Source: Mesorhizobium amorphae CCNWGS0123 (lineage in GTDB: Bacteria > Pseudomonadota > Alphaproteobacteria > Rhizobiales > Rhizobiaceae). Taken from it: a stretch of DNA of 64,000 nt. This document shows positions 45,795 through 59,788 of this stretch, one piece after another. Location of the stretch: the NCBI RefSeq assembly GCF_001686985.1, contig NZ_CP015318.1, positions 1,920,001-1,984,000 on the forward strand, in the 5' to 3' direction. Below the pieces are notes generated by a model that saw only the letters and a program-made list of their open reading frames with translations, did not search any database and was not told where the DNA came from. The translations under genes were made by a program, and so were the position numbers. How positions within the stretch are numbered: position 1 is the first letter of the stretch; each line of letters opens with the position of its first letter.

Positions 45795-46766
45795 ATGTCG
45801 AACGCCACCGCCGCCGCAGCAACGTCCCCATCGGCAGATGCCGCCCAGTCCCCACTGGCCAGGCTGGGAGCGGCCTTCGTCGGCCGTCTGGTCATCATCA
45901 TCCCCTATCTCTGGCTGCTGTTCTTCTTTCTCATCCCCTTCATCATCGTCTTCAAGATATCGCTGTCGCAGACTGCGATCGCGATGCCGCCCTACACGCC
46001 CGTGCTCGATTTCAACGGCGGCATTTCCGGCTTTCTTGATCAGCTCAAGCAGCTCAGCATCGACAACTACACCTGGCTGACCGAGGACGCGCTCTACTTC
46101 AACGCCTATGTGACCAGCGTCATCATCGCCGCGATCTCGACGCTGCTGACCCTGCTCGTCGGCTATCCGATCGCCTACGGCATGTCGCGCGCCCCGGCAA
46201 CGATCCGCCCGACACTGCTGATGCTGGTGATCCTGCCCTTCTGGACCTCGTTCCTGATCCGCGTCTACGCCTGGATCGGCATCCTCAAGCCCGAGGGGCT
46301 GCTCAATCAGCTGCTGCTTGCCACCGGCGTCATCAGCCAGCCGCTGATCATCCTCAACACCTACACGGCGATCTTCATCGGCATCGTTTATTCCTATCTG
46401 CCGTTCATGGTGCTGCCGCTTTATTCGTCGCTGGAGAAGATGGATTACTCTCTGATCGAGGCGGCCAAGGATCTCGGTTGCCCGCCGACCAGCGCCTTCT
46501 GGAAGATCACCTTTCCGCTGTCGCTGCCCGGCGTCATCGCCGGCTGCCTTCTGGTGTTCATCCCGGCCGTCGGAGAGTTCGTCATCCCCGACCTGCTTGG
46601 CGGCTCGCAGACGCTGATGATCGGCAAGACGCTGTGGAACGAGTTCTTCGCCAACCGCGACTGGCCGGTGTCGTCGGCCGTCGCCGTCATCCTGCTGTTG
46701 CTGCTGATCGTGCCGATCATGCTCTTCCAGCAGGCCCAGGCGCGCGCCCAGGAGCAAGGCAAATGA
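45795..46766 (+). CDS. potH: Polyamine ABC transporter permease
   Basis: The 323-residue inner-membrane protein has six or seven hydrophobic helices and the permease EAA loop (YSLIEAAKDLGCPPTSAFWKITFPLSLPG) that docks on the ATPase. The N-terminal 40 residues are Ala/Ser-rich. GEFVIPDLLGGSQTLMIGKTLWNEFF near the C-terminus is characteristic of PotH. It starts 9 bp after the ATPase stop and overlaps the next permease gene by 4 bp. Confidence 0.93.
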   Translation: MSNATAAAATSPSADAAQSPLARLGAAFVGRLVIIIPYLWLLFFFLIPFIIVFKISLSQTAIAMPPYTPVLDFNGGISGFLDQLKQLSIDNYTWLTEDALYFNAYVTSVIIAAISTLLTLLVGYPIAYGMSRAPATIRPTLLMLVILPFWTSFLIRVYAWIGILKPEGLLNQLLLATGVISQPLIILNTYTAIFIGIVYSYLPFMVLPLYSSLEKMDYSLIEAAKDLGCPPTSAFWKITFPLSLPGVIAGCLLVFIPAVGEFVIPDLLGGSQTLMIGKTLWNEFFANRDWPVSSAVAVILLLLLIVPIMLFQQAQARAQEQGK

Positions 46767-47581
46767 ACGCCACCTGGAGCCGCTTCAACATCACCTCGAT
46801 CGTGCTGGGCTTTGCCTTTCTTTACCTGCCGATCGTCCTGCTCATCGTCTTCTCGTTCAACGAGTCGAAACTGGTTACCGTCTGGGGCGGCTTCTCGACC
46901 AAATGGTACGTCTCGCTGTTCCACAATCAGGGCCTGATGGACGCCGCCTGGGTAACGGCCCGCGTCGGCGTCATCTCGGCCACGGTGGCCACCGTGCTCG
47001 GCACTTTGGCGGCGCTCACCTTGACCCGCTACACGCGCTTCAGAGGCCGGGTGCTGTTTTCCGGCATGGTCTTTGCCCCGCTGGTCATGCCGGAGGTCAT
47101 CACCGGCCTGTCGCTGCTGCTGCTCTTCGTCGCTGTCGGCCTCGACCGAGGCTTTTTCACCGTAACCCTTGCCCACATCACCCTGACCATGTGCTTTGTC
47201 GCCGTCGTCGTGCAGTCGCGCCTCATCAGCTTCGACCGTTCGCTGGAAGAAGCCGCGATGGATCTTGGCGCAACCCCGGTGAAGACCTTCTTCCAGATCA
47301 CGCTGCCGGTCATCATGCCGGCCATCGTCTCGGGCTGGATGCTGGCCTTCACACTGTCGCTCGACGACCTGGTCATCGCCAGCTTCACCTCGGGCCCTGG
47401 CGCCACAACCTTGCCGATGAAGATCTACAGCCAGGTTCGCCTCGGCGTGACGCCGGAAATCAACGCCGCCTGCACCATTCTGATCGCCGTCGTCGCCATC
47501 GGCGTCATCATCGCCTCGCTCGCCAACAAGCGGCGCGAAGTGCAGCGCCAGCTCGATGAGCGGGCGGCGCAGCGCGGCTGA
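46763..47581 (+). CDS. potI: Polyamine ABC transporter permease
   Basis: The 272-residue inner-membrane protein has six helices. It carries the PotI-type segments VLLIVFSFNESKLVTVWGGFSTKWY and PLVMPEVITGLSLLLLF. The EAA loop reads LEEAAMDLGATPVKTFFQITLP and is followed by SLDDLVIASFTSGPGATTLPMKIY. Its ATG overlaps the potH stop (ATGA). It pairs with PotH as the heterodimeric channel. Confidence 0.93.
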   Translation: MNATWSRFNITSIVLGFAFLYLPIVLLIVFSFNESKLVTVWGGFSTKWYVSLFHNQGLMDAAWVTARVGVISATVATVLGTLAALTLTRYTRFRGRVLFSGMVFAPLVMPEVITGLSLLLLFVAVGLDRGFFTVTLAHITLTMCFVAVVVQSRLISFDRSLEEAAMDLGATPVKTFFQITLPVIMPAIVSGWMLAFTLSLDDLVIASFTSGPGATTLPMKIYSQVRLGVTPEINAACTILIAVVAIGVIIASLANKRREVQRQLDERAAQRG

Positions 47582-47590
47582 TCGTTAAGG

Positions 47591-47617
47591 CAGGCAGCCG
47601 CAAGTGCTGGCTGCCTG
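47591..47617. terminator. Hairpin between convergent potI and AsmA genes
   Basis: CAGGCAGCC (47591-47599) and GGCTGCCTG (47609-47617) form a perfect 9-bp stem with a 9-nt loop, 10 bp past the potI stop and 18 bp from the AsmA stop. It has no T-tract, so it may block read-through in either direction only weakly or act as a 3' stabiliser. Confidence 0.55.
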
Positions 47618-47634
47618 ACGGGAGAAGGGGCTGT

Positions 47635-49488
47635 CTATTCGCCCGAAATGCCGCGGCTGATCGGCGAGATGAACGGCGTGCTCCAGGTGCCGCCGACGAA
47701 GAAGGACGACTGGTTGGGTCCTTGCTGCCCATCCGGCTGCTTGGCGGCCGGCTCCGGCTGGATGACGCCGCCCGACAGCGCCAGCCCCCGTCCGGCATAG
47801 GAGGCGATGCCGGAAAGCCAGATCTTGGACTTCGCCGAATTGGCCTCGGCCTTGTCCAGCCGCGCCACGCCCTTCGAGATGCTGGCCTTGATCTCGGCGC
47901 CGTCGATCGGCAGCGTCCCGTTGGAGACGTCGTCGAGCGCGAAGAACCCGCCCTGTTCGGTGCGCTTGAGGAAGGCCGGCAGGTTGAGCCCGGTGAGCGC
48001 GCCCGGCCCGAACGTCGCCGTGACCGAGCCGTCGGCGTTTTCGAAGATCGAATCCCAGGATTTGCCCGGCCCTTTCAGGATGACCGAGACGGTTGCGGTT
48101 CCGACCGGCACCAGCCGCGTCATGCCGGCCGCGGTGGCGAAGGCGCCGCCGTCGACGTCGGATGCCAGAAGCCGGATCTCGACCTGCGTGCCTTCGGGTT
48201 TGCGGTCGAAACGCAGGCTGCTCTGGATGTTGCCGCCGAACGCCGAGGCATCCGAAATGTCGAAGACGGCAAGCCCGTTCTTGACCTGCGCCGTGGCGGC
48301 GACGTCGGCAAGCTGGACGGGTCCGGCCGTGGCGTGAGCCGCCGACAGCCTGAGGTCGAGATTGACCTTGTCGGCGAAGCTGGTGTCGATCTCGCCGGGG
48401 CCGGACTCTCCGGTTGGCGCCAGCGGGGTGAAAGCGGACAGAAACGACCGGAGGTCGAGCGTGTCGAAGGCGAGTGTGCCGGAGATGACCGGCAGGGCCT
48501 CGCCGAAGGAGAAGTCCAGCGCCCCCATGCCCGGATTGTTGTCGAGCGCCACCGTGGTGTTTTCGAATTTCACCCGGCCGGCCGACGCCGTCACCTTGCT
48601 CGCCACCGAGACCGAGCCAATCGCTGCACTTGGCGCGATGCCGGCCTGCGACCACTCGAGCACGCGCCGCAGCGAGGGTGCTGCAAACTTCGCCTGGCCA
48701 TCGAAATAGCCGTTCTCCGACATCGAGGCCATGCCGTCGAAGGAAAAGGTGGCCGGTGCGGCCTTGAAGGACAGCGTGATCGGCGCGGCGCCGCCGGCAA
48801 ACAGCACCAGCGGGTTTGGCGACGCGAAATCGACGGCTACGCTTTCGCCGCGCCAGATGCCGGTCGCCGTCATCGTCGCATTGCTGTTCATCGCCGCCCA
48901 GTTCGCCTGGCCGGTGAGGCTGCTCAGGATCTCGGTCTCCTTGCCGCCGACCAGGGCCACCATGCGGCCGTCCCTGAATTCCACCGTGCCGAACGGATCG
49001 GCCGGCAGCTTGCTGAGATCGGGCTTGGCCGGATCGGCACTGACTACACCGCGCGCCGTGTCGATCGAGCGCGTGATGCGACCGCCGGTCGGAATGGCCG
49101 GCAGGTAGAAACCGTTTGTCGCACGCTGGACCCTGATCGTCGGCCGCACCAGCCGCGCGGTGGAAAACACCACGTCGCCGCGCAATGCCGCCATGGCGGA
49201 GAGGTCGACCTCGACGCGCTCGGCTTCGATCACCGGCGGGGCGTCGGTCTCGGTCCACTGCGAAAGCGTCACGTCGCTCAGGATGGCCCGGAATTTCGGC
49301 CAGACCTCGATGCGCGGCGAGCCCTGGATGGTGACCCTGAAGCCGCTCCAGGCGCTCATCTCCCAGGCGATGCGGTCTCGCACGATGCGGGTCGAGGCAA
49401 ACAGCGGCAGGGCGGCGACGACCAGCGCGATCACGAGCACGGCAACGCCGATCGCCCATATTCCGCGCCGGATCAAAGATGATCGCAT
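47635..49488 (-). CDS. AsmA-family envelope protein
   Basis: The 617-residue protein has a basic start and an N-terminal membrane anchor (GIWAIGVAVLVIALVVAALPLFAS). The AsmA N-terminal pattern follows (GFRVTIQGSPRIEVWPKFRAILSDVTLSQW). The long beta-rich body ends in the AsmA C-terminal repeats (GPGKSWDSIFENADGSVTATFGPGALTGLNLPAFL and ARLDKAEANSAKSKIWLSGI). AsmA-like proteins bridge inner and outer membranes and are linked to phospholipid transport and outer-membrane biogenesis. The ATG at 49488 was preferred to an in-frame start at 49551. Confidence 0.85.
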   Translation of the reverse strand: MRSSLIRRGIWAIGVAVLVIALVVAALPLFASTRIVRDRIAWEMSAWSGFRVTIQGSPRIEVWPKFRAILSDVTLSQWTETDAPPVIEAERVEVDLSAMAALRGDVVFSTARLVRPTIRVQRATNGFYLPAIPTGGRITRSIDTARGVVSADPAKPDLSKLPADPFGTVEFRDGRMVALVGGKETEILSSLTGQANWAAMNSNATMTATGIWRGESVAVDFASPNPLVLFAGGAAPITLSFKAAPATFSFDGMASMSENGYFDGQAKFAAPSLRRVLEWSQAGIAPSAAIGSVSVASKVTASAGRVKFENTTVALDNNPGMGALDFSFGEALPVISGTLAFDTLDLRSFLSAFTPLAPTGESGPGEIDTSFADKVNLDLRLSAAHATAGPVQLADVAATAQVKNGLAVFDISDASAFGGNIQSSLRFDRKPEGTQVEIRLLASDVDGGAFATAAGMTRLVPVGTATVSVILKGPGKSWDSIFENADGSVTATFGPGALTGLNLPAFLKRTEQGGFFALDDVSNGTLPIDGAEIKASISKGVARLDKAEANSAKSKIWLSGIASYAGRGLALSGGVIQPEPAAKQPDGQQGPNQSSFFVGGTWSTPFISPISRGISGE

Positions 49489-49711
49489 ATCGCCCCGGTT
49501 GCTTCCATTGCCGACAAATCGCCCGACGGGTGTAACCCAGCGCTGACGCATTTCAAGTCTTTATGGCCCGGCGATGGCATTTGCGCACACCAACAGCCAT
49601 GGACATCTGCTTTGCCGGCGATTTTCCCGATGCGTCATCGCTTGTCGGAACAAAATCTTGCCCTGCTGCAATGCAATATGCATAAGCGGTGCAGCCCGTG
49701 GAGGAACGATC

Positions 49712-51667
<1,956 letters not shown>

Positions 51668-51670
<3 letters not shown>

Positions 51671-51720
51671 TGCATGCCGCCCAAAAGTGTGTAGCGGTTT
51701 TGGGAGAACGGCATGCATCA
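51668..51720. repeat. Extended palindromic repeat element overlapping the aacS stop codon
   Basis: TGATGCATGCCG (51668-51679) and CGGCATGCATCA (51709-51720) are perfect 12-bp inverted arms. Inside them CCCAAAA (51680-51686) pairs with TTTTGGG (51698-51704). The loop is 11 nt and there is a 4-nt bulge. The left arm includes the aacS TGA. From memory it resembles a palindromic intergenic element common in Rhizobiales genomes, which often sits just after genes. It may terminate or stabilise the aacS mRNA. Confidence 0.7.
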
Positions 51721-51840
51721 ACGATGGTTAACGAATTATCTCGGTCGAATTTACCTAGATTTCATGAGTGGTACACATTCGTAAATTTTCCGGCCGGCCG
51801 GTAAGGATTTGTTAAGGGCCGGCGCCGATAGTCGCATGTA

Positions 51841-51945
51841 ACTTGAGGGAGAAATCCCGTCCTCGTCCCCTGAGGATCAGTTTCGCTCAAGCCCCGTTGT
51901 GACAGCAATCTCATTACCTAAGGCGTCCCATTGGACGCCTTTTCT
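51841..51945 (+). ncRNA. Candidate structured small RNA between aacS and the PdhS-like gene
   Basis: Stem CTTGAG/CTCAAG (51842-51847 with 51886-51891) encloses two hairpins: GGA-GAAA-TCC (51848-51857, a GNRA tetraloop) and TCCTC/GAGGA (51860-51864 with 51872-51876). An unpaired stretch then leads to a perfect intrinsic terminator at 51920-51945. The segment is non-coding on both strands and ends on a plus-strand T-tract, as a bacterial trans-acting sRNA would. I cannot assign it to a known family. The 5' end is an estimate. Confidence 0.5.
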
Positions 51946-51948
51946 TTT
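51920..51948 (+). terminator. Strong Rho-independent terminator
   Basis: AAGGCGTCC (51920-51928) and GGACGCCTT (51933-51941) form a perfect 9-bp stem with a CATT loop, followed by TTCTTTT-type sequence. It is oriented for plus-strand transcripts and lies more than 240 bp beyond the aacS stop, so it more likely ends a separate small transcript. The stem is also 24 bp from the stop of the convergent kinase gene. Confidence 0.85.
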
Positions 51949-51971
51949 GCTGCAAAAGCAATGGATCAGGC

Positions 51972-55838
<3,867 letters not shown>

Positions 55839-55977
55839 GCGCTTGGCGAATCCCTCGGCGGGCAATTTCAGTTAACGCTTTGTTAATAAAAGCCGGCGGG
55901 GCGAAGGTCCACAAGCTATGACGTGCAGCGGCCGGAATCTCTGGGCTCTTGGTTAACGGTAGGGAAGAATTTTATGG

Positions 55978-56005
55978 TGCACCGCAACAAAGATGTTGCA
56001 TCGCA
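55978..56005. promoter_or_regulatory. Two TGC-N3-GCA boxes upstream of the phasin gene
   Basis: TGCACCGCA (55978-55986) and TGCATCGCA (55997-56005) lie 19 bp apart and 80-107 bp upstream of the phasin ATG. They have the TGC-N3-GCA form reported for PhaR, the granule-binding repressor of phasin genes. An AT-rich stretch with possible -10 sequence (TATATTG) follows. The assignment to PhaR is by consensus resemblance only. Confidence 0.5.
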
Positions 56006-56084
56006 CAAAAAAACCTCTATATTGCCATTATACATGAACGAGACGGCTTTCTGTCAAAGCCGCTACCACTGAAAAGGATGGAAA

Positions 56085-56543
56085 ATGTCCAAGACCAAGA
56101 CCGGCGAGACGATCGAGAACGTTGAATTCCCTACCTTCGATGCTTCCAAGACCACCGACCAGATTCGCGCTTTCGCCGAAAAGGGCGTCGAGCAGTCGAA
56201 AGAGGCCTACACCAAGCTGAAGACCGGCGCCGAGGAGACCCAGAAGGTTCTCGAGTCGACCTTCGAGACCGCCAAGACCGTTTCCAGCGACCTGTCGCTC
56301 AAGACCATTGCCGCTCTGCGCGCCAATGCCGAAGCCGGCTTCTCGCATCTCGAAGCCCTGATCGGCGCCAAGTCGCTGTCGGAAGTCGTCGAGCTGCAGA
56401 CCGCCTTCCTGCGCAAGCGTGTCGAGACGACCGTCGAGCAGGCCAAGGAATTCCAGGCAGTTGCTTCCAAGGCTGCCGAGGACGTCTCCAAGCCGGTCAA
56501 GACCGCTTTCGAGAAGGCCCTGAAGGACATCAAGGCCGCCTAA
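56085..56543 (+). CDS. Phasin family protein
   Basis: The 152-residue protein is almost entirely helical, Lys/Glu/Ala-rich, with amphipathic heptads and no signal peptide. It matches the phasin_2 pattern: DQIRAFAEKGVEQSKEAYTKLKTGAEETQKVLESTF, AALRANAEAGFSHLEALIGAKSLSEVVELQTAFLRK and QAKEFQAVASKAAEDV. Phasins coat polyhydroxybutyrate granules and control their size. AAAAGGA precedes the start. TGC-N3-GCA boxes upstream suggest PhaR control. An anti-Shine-Dalgarno sRNA gene begins about 80 bp downstream. Confidence 0.92.
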   Translation: MSKTKTGETIENVEFPTFDASKTTDQIRAFAEKGVEQSKEAYTKLKTGAEETQKVLESTFETAKTVSSDLSLKTIAALRANAEAGFSHLEALIGAKSLSEVVELQTAFLRKRVETTVEQAKEFQAVASKAAEDVSKPVKTAFEKALKDIKAA

Positions 56544-56621
56544 TATTTGCGCTCATCCTGGCGATGCATCAAAACGTCGCATTTCGTCAGACAAATAGAT
56601 GTGCGATAAAGTGACCAAGTG

Positions 56622-56737
56622 AATACCCGGCGAGTGGAACCTCCTCCCTCTGCTCCCCGGGGTGACCAGCCAGCACCTCCTCCCGCTGGCTCGTAACAGG
56701 AAAAGGCCGGCACCTCCTCCCGCCGGCCTTTTCTTTT
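56622..56737 (+). ncRNA. Alpha-r14-type small RNA with three anti-Shine-Dalgarno loops
   Basis: Three consecutive hairpins each present the identical 10-nt loop ACCTCCTCCC. The stems are GAGTGGA/TCTGCTC (56632-56655, two G-U pairs), AGCCAGC/GCTGGCT (56668-56691) and AAAAGGCCGGC/GCCGGCCTTTT (56701-56732). The last is a Rho-independent terminator with TTTT after it. Repeated CCUCCUCCC loops are the hallmark of the rhizobial alpha-r14 trans-acting sRNA family, which block ribosome binding sites of target mRNAs. The 5' end is estimated; the 3' end is set by the terminator. Confidence 0.88.
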
Positions 56738-56887
56738 GCCTGGTGGAAACCGGCACGGTTTGCAGAACCGAACCTTTGCTTCTCAAAGGCCTTGAATTAA
56801 GATCCGATAGCCCGTATTGGACGCATCGCCGAACGACAGTGCGGATCCCGGAGAACAAGCTTCATCTGGATCCTGCCAGGCACACGT

Positions 56888-56964
56888 GCCGTTGTAGCTC
56901 AGATGGTTAGAGCGCCGGATTGTGGATCCGGAGGTCGCTGGTTCGATCCCAGCCAACGGTACCA
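56888..56964 (+). tRNA. tRNA-His (anticodon GTG)
   Basis: A full 77-nt cloverleaf is present: acceptor 5' arm GCCGTTG, U8-A9, D-arm, anticodon loop TTGTGGA with anticodon GTG, T-loop TTCGATC, 3' arm CAACGGT, A73 and an encoded CCA at 56962-56964. The first pair is a G1-U72 wobble, no G-1 precedes it in the sequence (the base before is T), and the discriminator is A rather than C. This is the deviant histidine tRNA known from alphaproteobacteria. Confidence 0.96.
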
Positions 56965-57392
56965 TCGGCTTGCAGCCGCTGGTCTGTGATACCTCAACTT
57001 TTGGGCCTTTTCGCTGCAACCTCCCTTCTCATCGAAGACACGCGTCACACCTAATCGTCTCACCGGCCGGGCCTGGATCACCGGCGAGCACAGCTATTAT
57101 CTCGATCCAACGGATCCGTATCCCCAAGGTTACGTGCTGTCGGACACCTAGGGCACCTCCACCTCGGTCAAGCAATAGGCGTCGGTGGTCGGTTCAAGGC
57201 GCGCCTCTCGCGTAGGGGCTTCACAGTTTGGCCGCAGCGCCCAGTGCAGGAGCGCTCAGGTGGCACAGCCATGCCGTGCCGATGGTAGGAAACCTGCGCC
57301 TGCCGCCTTGCCGGCGACTATCTTTCGCATTGATCCGTTGCCCTGCTCGTGTCGAGAAAAGTCATTCGGCCGCCGATGGTCAGGCCCGACGG
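56965..57392. other. 428-bp gap between tRNA-His and nadC with a possible gene remnant
   Basis: No intact gene is seen. A short plus-strand frame around 57030-57149 reads like protein ([18 protein letters not shown], then [11 protein letters not shown]) but has no start codon or ribosome binding site and meets stops at 57150 and shortly after. It may be the tail of a decayed gene; it is not similar to any integrase I recognise. The remainder shows nothing notable. Confidence 0.35.
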
Positions 57393-58250
57393 TCAAGGCT
57401 CACGGTAGTCGAGCCCGATGTCGAGGATCGGCGCGCTGTGAGTCAGCCAGCCAATCGAAATAAGATCGACGCCGGTCGCGGCGAAGACGGGCGCCGTAGC
57501 CGCGGTGATCCCGCCGGACGCCTCCGTGATCGCCCGGCCGGCAACCATGGCCACCGCCTTGCGCAAGTCATCGACCGACATATTGTCGAGCAGCACGGCA
57601 TCGGGGGCGAGGGCCAGGACGTCATCCAACTGGGCTAGCGTATCGACCTCGACTTCGATCTTGACGAGATGCCCGACATTGCCTCGCGCGCGCTCGATGG
57701 CCGCGCGAACTCCGCCGGCGACGGCGATGTGGTTGTCCTTGATGAGGATGGCGTCGTCGAGGCCGAAGCGGTGGTTGGAGCCGCCGCCGGCGCGCACCGC
57801 ATATTTTTCGACCGTCCGCAATCCGGGCGTCGTCTTGCGGGTGCAGACGACCTTTGCTTTGTGCCCGCGAACCGCTGAGACTACCGATGCCGTCGCGGTG
57901 GCGATGCCGCTCAGATGGCAGAGAAAATTGAGCGCCGTCCGTTCTGCCGTGAGTATTGCGCGAGCCGAACCGCTCACCACTGCAATGACCTCTCCGGGCA
58001 CCACCTCGCTGCCGTCCGCGCGATGCACGTCGATGTCAACGTTCTGATCAATGAGCTGGAAGGCGAGCATTGCCAGGTCGAGCCCGGCGACAGTTCCGGC
58101 CTGGCGTGCCGAAAGCACGGTTGTGGCATGGCTGTCCTTCGGTATGACGGCGTCCGAGGTCAGGTCGCCGGCCCTGCCAAGGTCTTCGAGAAGGGCTGCG
58201 CGCACCAGGGGCTCGATCATGATTGCGGGAAGTGGTGGGAGGCTCATCAA
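57393..58250 (-). CDS. nadC: Nicotinate-nucleotide pyrophosphorylase (quinolinate phosphoribosyltransferase)
   Basis: The 285-residue protein has the QPRTase motifs [37 protein letters not shown] (PRPP/quinolinate site) and [44 protein letters not shown] and EASGGIT follow. It converts quinolinate and PRPP to nicotinate mononucleotide with loss of CO2. The start overlaps the nadB stop by 4 bp. Last gene of the leftward nadA-nadB-nadC operon. Confidence 0.95.
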   Translation of the reverse strand: MMSLPPLPAIMIEPLVRAALLEDLGRAGDLTSDAVIPKDSHATTVLSARQAGTVAGLDLAMLAFQLIDQNVDIDVHRADGSEVVPGEVIAVVSGSARAILTAERTALNFLCHLSGIATATASVVSAVRGHKAKVVCTRKTTPGLRTVEKYAVRAGGGSNHRFGLDDAILIKDNHIAVAGGVRAAIERARGNVGHLVKIEVEVDTLAQLDDVLALAPDAVLLDNMSVDDLRKAVAMVAGRAITEASGGITAATAPVFAATGVDLISIGWLTHSAPILDIGLDYREP

Positions 58251-59788
58251 AAGACGCTTTCAAGCGTTGGGGAGGAGGCGAGTTCCCGCGCTGCGGCAAT
58301 GGCCGCGTCGAGCGTGATTTGGGAACGGCGGGCGACGGCCGCATGATGCGGAAAGTCCGTCCGGAAATGAGCCCCACGGCTTTCCTGGCGCAGCAAGGCG
58401 GCAATCGTGATCATCAGCCCCACGGCGGCGGGATCGGACGCCGCACCGTGCCCTTGCAACAACGGCAGCAAGGCTCGCGCGGTCTCTTTCAACCCTTCGC
58501 CATCCCGCATGACGCCGAGGCCACGCGACAGGAGAGGGCGCACAAGCTTTGGATCTTGCGCGGGCAGGTCATGCGCCAATGTTGGTTTTCCGCCGTCATA
58601 GGGCGAAGCGGCTACACTCTCGGCAACCCAGCGCGCGCAGACGACGGCCTCGGTCAGCGAGTTGCTGGCAAGCCGGTTGGCACCGTGCAGCCCGGTCGAG
58701 GCGACCTCTCCGCAAGCCCAAAGTCCCGGAACCGACGTGCGCCCGCCCAGATCCACGGCGACGCCACCCATGTGGTAGTGCTGCGCCGGCCGGATGGGAA
58801 TGAGGTCACGTGCCGGATCGATGCCGACCTTGCTGCAGGCTGAAGCGATCGTTGGAAAATTCTGCGCGAATGCAGCGCCTGGCCTTTCGCGCACGTCGAG
58901 GAAGACGCGATGGCCGTCCGCGAGATGCTTCCAGACAGCGCGCGCGACGACGTCGCGCGGTGCGAGTTCCGCGCCGCGCACGCCGTCGAGGAAGCGCCGC
59001 CCTGTCTCGTCGACGAGCGCCGCACCTTCACCGCGAACCGCCTCGCTGATGAGCGGCATTGGACGGCGGGGCCCGTCAAGGGCTGTCGGGTGGAACTGGA
59101 TGAACTCCAGGTCGGCAAGGACCGCACCCGCGCGCGCTGCGAGCGCCAGGCCCTGTCCGCAACTGCCCATCGGGTTGGTTGAGTCGAGAAACAACCCGCC
59201 AATCCCGCCAGTGGCGAGAACGACCCGTCCCGTGGCGAGGAACGCTGGACCCGTCGAACAACTCGCCAGCACGCCGGTGACCCTGCCATCCTCCACGACC
59301 AACCGGCGTGCTTCGACGCCCTCGATGACCTCTATTGTCGGCGTGGAGCGCACGGCGGCGACCAGGGCGCGCATGACCTCCCATCCGCTGCCGTCACCCC
59401 CGGCATGAACGATGCGCCGCCGGCTGTGCGCGGCCTCCAGCCCGAGACGAAGAGCGCCTGCCGGTGTCCGATCGAAGCGAACCCCAAGGCGTGCCAGATC
59501 CTCGATCGCGGCGGGCGCGGCGTATACGATGCGCCTTGCCGCTTGCGCATTGCAAAGACCGTCGCCTGCCGCGAGCGTGTCGGCAAGATGGAGTGCCGGG
59601 TCATCGTCCGCACCCAGGCTGGCCGCAAGCCCGCCTTGCGCCCACGCGCTGGACGCGTCCGCGCCAAGCGGAGATCTCGACAGGAGAAGCACCGGCTCGG
59701 GCGCCAGGTGCAGCGCGGTCGTCAGACCGGCTATGCCGCCGCCGATGATGACCGGCCGGCCGGCGAGATGGTGGACGTCCATGCTCAT
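58247..59788 (-). CDS. nadB: L-aspartate oxidase
   Basis: The 513-residue flavoprotein has the N-terminal FAD motif [28 protein letters not shown], and [15 protein letters not shown]. The active-site segment is [10 protein letters not shown], with [12 protein letters not shown] and the C-terminal FAD motif [25 protein letters not shown]. The final [13 protein letters not shown] also matches. NadB oxidises aspartate to iminoaspartate for NadA. The ATG at 59788 overlaps the nadA stop by 4 bp; upstream in-frame starts lie inside nadA and are rejected. The family's C-terminal helical domain is shorter than in Escherichia coli NadB. Confidence 0.94.
   Translation of the reverse strand: MSMDVHHLAGRPVIIGGGIAGLTTALHLAPEPVLLLSRSPLGADASSAWAQGGLAASLGADDDPALHLADTLAAGDGLCNAQAARRIVYAAPAAIEDLARLGVRFDRTPAGALRLGLEAAHSRRRIVHAGGDGSGWEVMRALVAAVRSTPTIEVIEGVEARRLVVEDGRVTGVLASCSTGPAFLATGRVVLATGGIGGLFLDSTNPMGSCGQGLALAARAGAVLADLEFIQFHPTALDGPRRPMPLISEAVRGEGAALVDETGRRFLDGVRGAELAPRDVVARAVWKHLADGHRVFLDVRERPGAAFAQNFPTIASACSKVGIDPARDLIPIRPAQHYHMGGVAVDLGGRTSVPGLWACGEVASTGLHGANRLASNSLTEAVVCARWVAESVAASPYDGGKPTLAHDLPAQDPKLVRPLLSRGLGVMRDGEGLKETARALLPLLQGHGAASDPAAVGLMITIAALLRQESRGAHFRTDFPHHAAVARRSQITLDAAIAAARELASSPTLESVF

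Noticed and set aside
47722..49482. A 586-codon plus-strand open frame opposite the AsmA gene
   Set aside because: The AsmA reading is supported by a membrane anchor and family motifs; the antisense frame is Arg/Gly-rich.
56662..56910. An 82-codon open frame over the alpha-r14-type locus
   Set aside because: It crosses three RNA hairpins and a terminator and runs into tRNA-His; the RNA structure explains the sequence.
56888..57392. Genomic island integrated at tRNA-His
   Set aside because: No integrase, no duplicated tRNA 3' end and no composition shift are seen; the flanking nad genes are ordinary chromosomal genes.
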